NCBI GenBank assembly: GCA_964442075.1
Contig: CAYTWH010000015.1
Location: forward strand, 1-64,000
Source: CAYTAU01 sp964442075
GTDB lineage: Bacteria > Bacteroidota > Bacteroidia > Bacteroidales > CAYTAU01
Direction of reading: 5' to 3'
Length of the DNA: 64,000 nt
Below are positions 53,809 to 62,159 of this stretch, piece after piece. The translations under genes were made by a program, and so were the position numbers. Under the pieces are notes generated by a model. The model had not been told where the DNA came from. It did no database searches and worked only from the letters and a program-made list of their open reading frames with translations. Numbering within the stretch: position 1 is the first letter of the stretch; each line of letters begins with the position of its first letter.

Positions 53809-56800
53809 TTAAAAATTAGTTAAATCAATTGGTCTAAGTGAACCAAACCATTTAAGGATTTTCTCACCTATTTCCGGAGCATCTATATGTATAATATATA
53901 CTCCACTTGCAATATCAATATTATATTGATTTTTCAAATCCCAATCGATATAAGATATTACATTATCCTTTTCAAATCTTCTAATTAAAATACCATTAAT
54001 TGTATAGATTGAAATATTACATTTTTGTGGAAGATTAGTAAACTTCACAACCTTGTCTAATTGAGTCCTTTCATATTCAGAATATCCATAATAAGGATTT
54101 GGAACAACTCTGATAAGATCAAGTGCTGATTTTGCAGTTTCCATGTCACCTTTTGTTGGAGCCAAATCAGAAAGATCAAACCTGTAAAGTGGATTGTTTT
54201 CATTTCTTGGGTTCTCAACATCAGCAACATATTTACCTTGCTGATATGGACTAGATACTCTCAACTTAACAGTTACGTCTGTTTCTAAAAGTTCATAATC
54301 TTGATTCAAAACAGGAATACTAACCCACATAACATTCTGATAAACTCGCTTTTTATTTAAATCTAAGGGGTCAACCGGATCTGCTTGAATTAGTTTATCA
54401 TATATTACTTTTCCTTCATCATAAGCAGGCATGAAATCATTTGGTGAAAGACAGTCATTGTTACCCATGATATAAATAACATGTTTTCCTCCCCAAACAA
54501 TATCTCCTGCTGTAACACCACCAAATCCTCCACCAATATAAAAATCGGTAGTATATCTTGTTGAAGGGTTCCAAATTAAATCCCTACCATTATCGTTTAT
54601 AAATTTTGAATCTTCTCCAAACATTATATTTAAGCGTTTTCCTGTATTAATATTAATTGCATAACCAGGGAACCAACCCATACCTATAATTGGTGTTCCT
54701 AATGTATCCGTCTCTCCATCAGGACTTCCATTCTTATCAACAGAAGGACTATTTCTTAAACTAAACTTTAGTGTATTATTTTCAGCCAATCCACTTGCAG
54801 CAAAACCTCCTGTTGTATCATATTCACACATTTCTATTACGGGAGACCTTGTCCATTTCGATTTATCTGATGTTATTACAAGGTCAACATTCTGTATTTG
54901 AAAATATTTTGGATTAATTCCATTATCATTAAAAGAGCTATAACCATCGTTAGGGCTATCATTATATTTAGAATTATAAGCTAATCCATATTTTCTACTG
55001 CAAATACTTATAAGAGCACCTGTTGCGTCATTTTCCACTCCTATTCGATATTCATCTTTTGCAACAAGTGAATATGGTGCCCAGGTACCGTATAAGATTT
55101 TCTCATAATACTGGTCAACATCTGCATATATAGAACTATAATCATTACAAGCTCCACAAGCTTGTTCTACAAGCGATCCTGATTTTATCCAATCAAATGG
55201 GGAACAACCATCATAATCAGACACAAAGCCTAACCACGGTTTAGTATTATCCTCAAATTCAATTGTTGCATCTATAAAACCATCTTTATCTGCCGTATTT
55301 TTATTTTCTAATGGAAAATCAACCTGATTAAATGTTATTGAAATTCCATAGTCAGCTATTAATTGTTCAGTATTTTTTGATGTTCTTTTACCTGCATCAT
55401 AATAAGTAATCCAGTCATTAGAATAAACGGTACCTGCTGATGGGTCTGCAGGTTCCCAAAGCTTCCATTTTCCACGCATAACTTTTGCCTTATGAACACC
55501 TATTAAAATAACAGAATCCATTGCAAGCATTAATTCTTTTTCAGGAACATTTAAGGGGTCAATAACTTTTACACTTATTGGTCCATAACCTGCCTTATAT
55601 ACAATACTGTCTGTTTCCCATGGCTCTCCTGCCATTATTCTTTCAATTGTTTCGTCTGTTAAATTAATTAAATTTTCTCCATTGCCATGTCCTTCCAATT
55701 GAACAACTTCAGGACTATCACCAAATTCAGAGTTTAGAATTGTTCCCATATTTGCCGGCTCATATTTATGAGGAATTGCTTCATAAGTTTTAATTGAACC
55801 ACTTACTCCTTTTCTACCCGCTTTAAAAGGTTGTTTTTGACCATTTAATGCATTCTCATCTGTTGGATCATATTTTTTATAGTTATTATAAGCGTAAGCC
55901 ATCACAATAAAATAATATTTTTTATGATTTACCAACTTCTTATCTGCTGTTGCAAATTTGTCTTCAGTTATTTTAAACGTATGCTTAATGCCCTCATTTT
56001 CACCCTCAACCATTAATTGTGGAACACTTGCCATAATTTGACCATCCCAATTATAATTAATAAGTCTGTTAATTGGCTCACCATTTTCGTCAACGTTTTC
56101 AATATCACATTGGAAAACTAATTTTGACTTGTCAATATTATAAATATCAGAAACAGATGTATTTTTATCTTTTAATTGATATACCATATAACCTTCAAAA
56201 CGATAATAAATATCACAATCATCAACAATACCATCACCATCATCATCGGGACATACAATAAAAGGGTCTTTCTCAAGATAATCTTCAGGAGTATCTTTAA
56301 AATTATTTGAACCCCTATCATTATAAATATGGAAAATCAATTCCTGATCAAACTCAATAATTTTTAATTCAGGTGAATCCGGTCCATCAACAACTTTAAA
56401 ACAATTTTCAAATAATTTTTGTGCTTTATCGTCTGCTCTCTGTACTTCTCCAACCGAAGCCCAAGCTCCACCTGACGAAGCTCTTGCCCAAACCAATCCA
56501 ACTGTTATATCATTAACTGCACCGGGTTCAAGAGTAAAAGGTCCTGCAGATTGCACAATCCGTTTGTCATCAATAGGAGTATTTGCTAATTCTTCAGACC
56601 ATACATCTTGCGGATTTCCAGCAGTTCCCCATCCGCATACATCTGTATTGGGATCACCTGGGAACACGAAATCAGTTGGTGTAGATCCACCATGCCCATC
56701 TCCTCCATAAGACAACCTTGTTCCATCTCTCCAGTATCCCTTCAAATAATAATAATATTCCGGTGCTGTTTCTGGATCTCCCATATCACCTCCAGCATTA

Positions 56801-58053
56801 TTATAATAAATAAACCTTCTCATTCCCCATCTTTCATTGTCAATAACACCATCTTCAAAATTCAAACCATTAATACTACCTTCTTCTAATGGTGCTCTTG
56901 TACAATTTAACTGGTCTGTAAGAGGATCCCAGTTTGACAAATTATCCTGACCATCAGCATCCTGATACGGTCCTTCAAAAAAATCAACACCTATTGCAGG
57001 TGGCTGTTTACCGTATGTATAACCACTTCCATCACCATCATTATCATCTCCATTATATATATAACCGAGACCTCTTTTCACATCACAACCACAATAATCA
57101 TCCCAGGCATCACCCATATCACCATCTGTAAAAACTCCAAAATATGTGTTATATAATGTATATGTAGAACGATTTATCAATTCATAATTTCCAAAAGTCA
57201 TATTGTTTAATTCGTCATTTGTTGCAAAAGCAAATGCCTGTGCACGAATTTCCATTCCAATAGCTGTTCCGTTTGATTCCTGATGTACATTACCTTTATC
57301 GTTATACACCCACCATAATGTTTGGTCACCATATAAACGAGGTTTTCTTAATTCTCTTGAAGTACCACAAGGTAATGATCCGTCTAAATCAAAAAATGGA
57401 TAATCACCGGCAGCAGGATTATAAACGTCATCATCATCAGCATCAAAAAATGGAGCAAGATGATAATCATATCCAGCAACTACATCTCCATGTGCAGGCC
57501 ATTCTTCAATTATTTTAGGGACTGTATATCCTTCAAATTCATCACTGTTTAAAATATTTGAGTTGTTTTCTAATTTCGCATTTATATAAGTTCTGTATTT
57601 AGAAACATCATATCTGAAAACAGAAAAATGTCTGTCATATTTTGAACAAACATCAGATGTAACGTTAGCTTGTTCAACTCCACCAACAACAAGTGGTCCC
57701 GGCCAGTAGTCAACACCACCTGCACGATATCTTACAAAACAAGATCTTAACTGGTCGTTTACGTCAACTCCTCCTATCCATATTCCTCCAACAAAAAGAG
57801 ACATTTTACCTGAACCCTTTGGTACTTCATATCTTGGTTCTCCAATTAAATCCCACCACATATCTCCTCCTGTATGAATTAATGCCCTAACATTATTCAA
57901 CTCCATTTCAGTTGATGCTGAGGCAGGAACGCAACCTGCAGAAACTGACTTTGGTTTTCCCTGCTTTTGGTCAACACTCTTTCTCGCAAAAGTTGAAAAA
58001 ACAATTGAAAGACCTATTAGCAAGCAAGTAAATTTCAAAATTGATGTTTTCAT
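53809..58053 (-). CDS. Giant T9SS cargo protein of unknown function (copy 1)
   Basis: A 1414-residue exported protein: signal peptide (about 1-23), a very long beta- and aromatic-rich body with several calcium-loop-like Asp clusters (NGDDNDGDGSGY, CPDDDGDGIVDDCD, DADDDDVY), and a C-terminal sorting domain (about 1325-1414) with VVPNPYYGYSEYE and GVYIIHIDAPEIGEKILKWFG. No enzymatic domain is recognised. It should be surface-attached or released via T9SS. It lies between a TonB-dependent receptor gene (56 bp upstream) and a PorV-like gene (28 bp downstream), so the three form a probable operon. The last ~610 codons are duplicated at 62160-64000. Confidence 0.8.
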   Translation of the reverse strand: MKTSILKFTCLLIGLSIVFSTFARKSVDQKQGKPKSVSAGCVPASASTEMELNNVRALIHTGGDMWWDLIGEPRYEVPKGSGKMSLFVGGIWIGGVDVNDQLRSCFVRYRAGGVDYWPGPLVVGGVEQANVTSDVCSKYDRHFSVFRYDVSKYRTYINAKLENNSNILNSDEFEGYTVPKIIEEWPAHGDVVAGYDYHLAPFFDADDDDVYNPAAGDYPFFDLDGSLPCGTSRELRKPRLYGDQTLWWVYNDKGNVHQESNGTAIGMEIRAQAFAFATNDELNNMTFGNYELINRSTYTLYNTYFGVFTDGDMGDAWDDYCGCDVKRGLGYIYNGDDNDGDGSGYTYGKQPPAIGVDFFEGPYQDADGQDNLSNWDPLTDQLNCTRAPLEEGSINGLNFEDGVIDNERWGMRRFIYYNNAGGDMGDPETAPEYYYYLKGYWRDGTRLSYGGDGHGGSTPTDFVFPGDPNTDVCGWGTAGNPQDVWSEELANTPIDDKRIVQSAGPFTLEPGAVNDITVGLVWARASSGGAWASVGEVQRADDKAQKLFENCFKVVDGPDSPELKIIEFDQELIFHIYNDRGSNNFKDTPEDYLEKDPFIVCPDDDGDGIVDDCDIYYRFEGYMVYQLKDKNTSVSDIYNIDKSKLVFQCDIENVDENGEPINRLINYNWDGQIMASVPQLMVEGENEGIKHTFKITEDKFATADKKLVNHKKYYFIVMAYAYNNYKKYDPTDENALNGQKQPFKAGRKGVSGSIKTYEAIPHKYEPANMGTILNSEFGDSPEVVQLEGHGNGENLINLTDETIERIMAGEPWETDSIVYKAGYGPISVKVIDPLNVPEKELMLAMDSVILIGVHKAKVMRGKWKLWEPADPSAGTVYSNDWITYYDAGKRTSKNTEQLIADYGISITFNQVDFPLENKNTADKDGFIDATIEFEDNTKPWLGFVSDYDGCSPFDWIKSGSLVEQACGACNDYSSIYADVDQYYEKILYGTWAPYSLVAKDEYRIGVENDATGALISICSRKYGLAYNSKYNDSPNDGYSSFNDNGINPKYFQIQNVDLVITSDKSKWTRSPVIEMCEYDTTGGFAASGLAENNTLKFSLRNSPSVDKNGSPDGETDTLGTPIIGMGWFPGYAININTGKRLNIMFGEDSKFINDNGRDLIWNPSTRYTTDFYIGGGFGGVTAGDIVWGGKHVIYIMGNNDCLSPNDFMPAYDEGKVIYDKLIQADPVDPLDLNKKRVYQNVMWVSIPVLNQDYELLETDVTVKLRVSSPYQQGKYVADVENPRNENNPLYRFDLSDLAPTKGDMETAKSALDLIRVVPNPYYGYSEYERTQLDKVVKFTNLPQKCNISIYTINGILIRRFEKDNVISYIDWDLKNQYNIDIASGVYIIHIDAPEIGEKILKWFGSLRPIDLTNF
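53820..55650 (-). repeat. Segmental direct repeat, left copy (cargo gene 3' half)
   Basis: About 1.83 kb here matches 62170-64000 in the same orientation. Within it, 55096-55432 reads as identical to 63450-63786 over 337 bp, while both ends (for example the last ~90 codons) differ at many positions. The right copy continues past the window, so the full repeat is longer. Confidence 0.9.
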
Positions 58054-58109
58054 TTTATAATTTATTTTAATTTTTATCTCTTTTAATAATTATAATAATA
58101 GTTAATATT

Positions 58110-61100
58110 TTAAAAACTTAATTGTAATCCAAACCTGATTGTTCTTGGCAAAGTATAATTATACGGACTATTCATTATCATAGAATAATAATTTCTGAAA
58201 GCCTCAGGGTCATTTTGATTCTCAATTAATGACTGATTACCTGGAATTATTAAATATCCATCGTCATCGGGATTACCTGTTTTATCATATACGTCTAACA
58301 CATTTTTGGTATTTAAAAGGTTTGAAATATCAAAATAAATGCTCAGATATGCAACTTTCTTCTTGTCGCCCTCACCTTTGCCCCATTCTAATTCAATGGT
58401 TTTATCAACTCTCATATTAACAGTAACACGTGCAGGTTTTCTTGAACCATTTAATGAACCAACCAAATAATCAGTAGTAAGGTCTTTTCTACTATATGGA
58501 GAACCTGTTCCATAATTGACCGTAAAATTTGCTCCTGTATTCTGAAAAATATCTGTACCAAACCATTTAGGACCGGTATACATTCTACCACTTAAATAAC
58601 GATAATCAAAAGAGGCAACAATAGCATGACGTTGGTCAAAATCAAGAGGAATAGTTGTTCTTAAATTTGGTTGTCCGGTTTTAATTAAACTAAGTCCTGA
58701 CTCAGCATTAGAACCTGTACCATTAGCAAACTGTAATGTATAACTTGTTCTTAAACTAACATTACCTGTTCTTCTAAGATCGTAAGTTACAGTAAATCCT
58801 TTAACAGTACCAAAATCAATATTTGCATAAGTAATATAATTAACAGGATATGCTCCATATATATATTGCGACTGTATCATATCACGCATTTCACGATAGA
58901 ATGCAGATAATTTTAAAGATGAAGTATTTGTTAGCTTTTGTTGAAATCCTAATTCATAATCAATAGTTTTTTCAGGTTTTAAATTAGGATTATTAATTGG
59001 GTTCTGTCCTTTAGACTGAATAAATAAATAATCTAAGGGGTTTAATCTTGAAAAACCTGAAGGTCTCTTTGAAAGCACATCATAATGTGCAAAGAATAAT
59101 GCCACATCAGATATTGGGAAAGAGAAAGAAACTCGAGGCATCATTGTTATCTGCGGCTCATAATCTTCAAAACCTTTATCATTCAAATCTATATCTGGCT
59201 CAACAAGACATGGAGAAATACCAGTAGTAGCAGCAATATCGCTATAATTATCAACCTCAACTCCATTTTCATTATACCATTTTACATTAGCAGGATTATT
59301 ACCTGTACGGTATCCTAAAATATCTGTTGGAGAACCAATATTATCAACATATACGACATAGTCGTCACCAATATTGCTCGGAATAATGTAGCCATCACTT
59401 TCATAAGCAGCATTATCAGAACTTAGCATTCCGGGAACAAGTTCGGGAAAAACGCCAGCCATATCAGATGCTTTATAAGTTTCAAAAAATGAATAGCTGT
59501 CCATTAAAACCTTCTGATTTGCATCATATCTGTCAACACGAAGACCAACATTAAAAATAAGGTCGTTAAATGCAAACTTATCCTGAATATATGCTGCAGT
59601 ATAACTAGGTTCAAATGGTGCAATTGGTCTTAAATATCTTCCATTTTCATCTTTAGAATCAAAAAAATCTTTAAAACTTGGTTTGCTTTTTAATCTGTTA
59701 CCATGATGGTCATACCCATAATATGCTACATAAGAATTACCATTATTTAGTAATTCGTCGGCACTAAAATAATCAATAGAAAATTCTGATGGATCATAAG
59801 CATCAATATCAATCCATTCTCTACTATCAATATCAATTCCAAGATGCTCTCTGAATTTTTCATCAAACTGATATTGTCCGGATTCATTGTATTTTCTATT
59901 ATAATGAATTGTATCCTGAAGCACTCCTGCACCATCCCATGTATAAAGAGGATCACTAAAATCCAATTCAAGAATATGGTCATTAATATAACCCCTGGCA
60001 AGTGTCCATAATCCCACAGGTGCAACACCATAATATCTGTCGCTTCGTTGTTCAAATTCAAAACCAATTGAAATTTCATGGTCTTTAACATCTGCTGCTC
60101 CACTTGCTGAAACTCTGAATTGAGAATTATCTACAATATTATAAGAATTGAATTGAGTCCCCGGCGAATTCCAATTCATTCCATAAGATGATCCTAATCC
60201 ATAAACTGATTTTGGTACATCTCCATTTAATAATCCACCTGCATACTGGACATTCTCTTTATTCAAATAATAAAAACGTTGATTGTGTAAAGAATAATAG
60301 TAATCATTATATTTTGATAATGTGGGATTTATATCTGAGTGTTCAAAATCATATAAAGTATCTCTAAAACCATTTTGTATAATTATGCCGTCAGAAAAAC
60401 CTGATACAGTATCAGTCCATTCGTAAGATTTCATTTTATATGTTTCAAATTTACCAACATAGCCATAATTAAATAAATTGTCTTTATGAGAATCATCCTC
60501 TTGTGTTCTGTCTGTTTTTGAATAATCAACCTGAATTTGATAATAAGCATTTTTTATCAAAGCTTTTTCAGCTTCTTCAGGACTGGCAGGTGTAAATTTT
60601 TGAGTATATCTTAAATAAGTTCTCCAGTTAGTATATTCTTGATATCCATTATTGTTCCAATTAAATAATTGATTAGATCTATTAATCATGTGTTCATTAT
60701 AATAATCAAAAGTTCCGCCTAGTGTTAGATTTGTATTTCTTGAAGGTTTATAATCCACTTTACCTGATAAATTAATTCTGTATCGTTTAATATTTTTTTG
60801 TGCTTTAATATTTTCAAAAACATCATTACCGTCAGCATCTTTTTCCTGTAAATATTCAGCATTTGATTTTGAAACAAGACTACCAGGTTCTGGTACACGC
60901 AAAGGATTATCTATAAGCCAATTTAATGTATCTTCTTTAATTGACCAGTTGCCAACTGCCGAAGGATATCTGTCTTTTTGATAATTAAAACTTGCAGAAA
61001 TAAAATACCCTGCAATTGGTTCTTTTATAAATTTTGTAGAATCATTTGGGTCTGTTCTTTTCTTAAACATCATTGGTCCTGAAACCGAAATCTCAGCTAA

Positions 61101-61841
61101 GTTATAATCATAAGGATCTAAGAAATGAGATGTTACAAACTCTATACCACCAAACATTTTTTTCGAAGGTCCTTTTGTTGTAATACTTATAATACCGCCT
61201 GTAGCATCACCATATCTGGCAGGTATTCCTCCTGTTATAACTGTAACCTGTTCCATAGCAGATTTTGGTACAGCACTTGTTCCTCGTACTTTAACACCAT
61301 CAACATAATAAACAGTTGCATCAGACCTTGCTCCACGGATACTTCCAATTTCTCCATTTTCAGAATATACACCTCCAACTGTAGTAGCAACAGCAGCAGC
61401 AGAACGCCCCGGCATTTTTGCTATATCTTCAGATGTTACAGTTCCACCAGATTCTGTTTGGTCTTTACTGATTAAAGGCACTCTATATTCCTTAATTTCA
61501 ACTTCCTGAATTACCTGAGCAGAAGAATTAAGTTTAAAATCCTGAAAAGTAATTTTTCCGGCAATAATCCTCAATCCATTCAACTGCAAGGATTTATACC
61601 CCATGTAAGAAGCTTTCACAGAATATTTACCCGCCGATATAGGTTTGATAGTATATTTACCATCAAAATCAGTCATGCCTCCTGTAACAACACTCCCGTT
61701 TTGAATAATAGAAACATTCGCAAAGGGTATTGCTTCTCCATTCTGTGCATCAAGAACTTTTCCTTTTAAAGTACCACTTTGAGCAAATACTCCTCCGGAA
61801 ATTAATAAAATTAATAATGTTGATAATAAATTTCGCATCAT
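58110..61841 (-). CDS. TonB-dependent outer-membrane receptor with carboxypeptidase-regulatory domain
   Basis: A 1243-residue receptor: signal peptide (about 1-20, GVFA/Q), a CarboxypepD_reg-like domain (about 22-110; GTLKGKVLDAQNGEAIPFANVSI), a plug domain (about 135-235; GSIRGARSDATVYYVDGVKV, GGIPARYGDATGGIISITT), and a long beta-barrel ending in RTIRFGLQLSF with terminal Phe. It should import a ligand through the outer membrane with TonB energy, or act with T9SS cargo. No SusD-like partner gene is present; the neighbours are two giant T9SS proteins and a PorV-like barrel. A PxxxE-like TonB box is not obvious. Confidence 0.85.
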   Translation of the reverse strand: MMRNLLSTLLILLISGGVFAQSGTLKGKVLDAQNGEAIPFANVSIIQNGSVVTGGMTDFDGKYTIKPISAGKYSVKASYMGYKSLQLNGLRIIAGKITFQDFKLNSSAQVIQEVEIKEYRVPLISKDQTESGGTVTSEDIAKMPGRSAAAVATTVGGVYSENGEIGSIRGARSDATVYYVDGVKVRGTSAVPKSAMEQVTVITGGIPARYGDATGGIISITTKGPSKKMFGGIEFVTSHFLDPYDYNLAEISVSGPMMFKKRTDPNDSTKFIKEPIAGYFISASFNYQKDRYPSAVGNWSIKEDTLNWLIDNPLRVPEPGSLVSKSNAEYLQEKDADGNDVFENIKAQKNIKRYRINLSGKVDYKPSRNTNLTLGGTFDYYNEHMINRSNQLFNWNNNGYQEYTNWRTYLRYTQKFTPASPEEAEKALIKNAYYQIQVDYSKTDRTQEDDSHKDNLFNYGYVGKFETYKMKSYEWTDTVSGFSDGIIIQNGFRDTLYDFEHSDINPTLSKYNDYYYSLHNQRFYYLNKENVQYAGGLLNGDVPKSVYGLGSSYGMNWNSPGTQFNSYNIVDNSQFRVSASGAADVKDHEISIGFEFEQRSDRYYGVAPVGLWTLARGYINDHILELDFSDPLYTWDGAGVLQDTIHYNRKYNESGQYQFDEKFREHLGIDIDSREWIDIDAYDPSEFSIDYFSADELLNNGNSYVAYYGYDHHGNRLKSKPSFKDFFDSKDENGRYLRPIAPFEPSYTAAYIQDKFAFNDLIFNVGLRVDRYDANQKVLMDSYSFFETYKASDMAGVFPELVPGMLSSDNAAYESDGYIIPSNIGDDYVVYVDNIGSPTDILGYRTGNNPANVKWYNENGVEVDNYSDIAATTGISPCLVEPDIDLNDKGFEDYEPQITMMPRVSFSFPISDVALFFAHYDVLSKRPSGFSRLNPLDYLFIQSKGQNPINNPNLKPEKTIDYELGFQQKLTNTSSLKLSAFYREMRDMIQSQYIYGAYPVNYITYANIDFGTVKGFTVTYDLRRTGNVSLRTSYTLQFANGTGSNAESGLSLIKTGQPNLRTTIPLDFDQRHAIVASFDYRYLSGRMYTGPKWFGTDIFQNTGANFTVNYGTGSPYSRKDLTTDYLVGSLNGSRKPARVTVNMRVDKTIELEWGKGEGDKKKVAYLSIYFDISNLLNTKNVLDVYDKTGNPDDDGYLIIPGNQSLIENQNDPEAFRNYYSMIMNSPYNYTLPRTIRFGLQLSF

Positions 61842-62159
61842 AACAATTTATTTATAAAGTAATTATGTAATTTTCGCAATAATTTTAACATTTTTTAACA
61901 AGTCGTAAATATATGAAATCTTATATTATAATCCCAAAAAAAATAATGCAAAAAATACATGCTTTATAATAATTAATTAACATTTTAACATCTTTTCATA
62001 TTGAATGTTTTTATAATCAATAATTTAATTGATTTATTATATTGTTTAATTTCTATATAAATTTACTGCATAAACTTAAAAAAGTTGCTTGAGAATTTTT
62101 AAACAGCAAGTTTCAATTAACAAATGGTATTAATTATGCTATGAATTGAAATGGGGAAA
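61842..62159. other. Intergenic region upstream of the receptor operon
   Basis: A 318-bp AT-rich gap without a reading frame. On the minus strand TTTG (61938-61935) and TATATTTA (61913-61906) are 21 nt apart, a one-mismatch promoter 65 bp upstream of the receptor start. No terminator hairpin was found after the upstream cargo gene, so read-through is possible. Confidence 0.4.

Noticed and set aside
56073..57518. His-rich + strand reading frames opposite the giant cargo gene
   Set aside because: They mirror Asp-rich codons (GAT read as ATC/CAT-type complements) of the real minus-strand gene and have no ribosome binding sites or family features.
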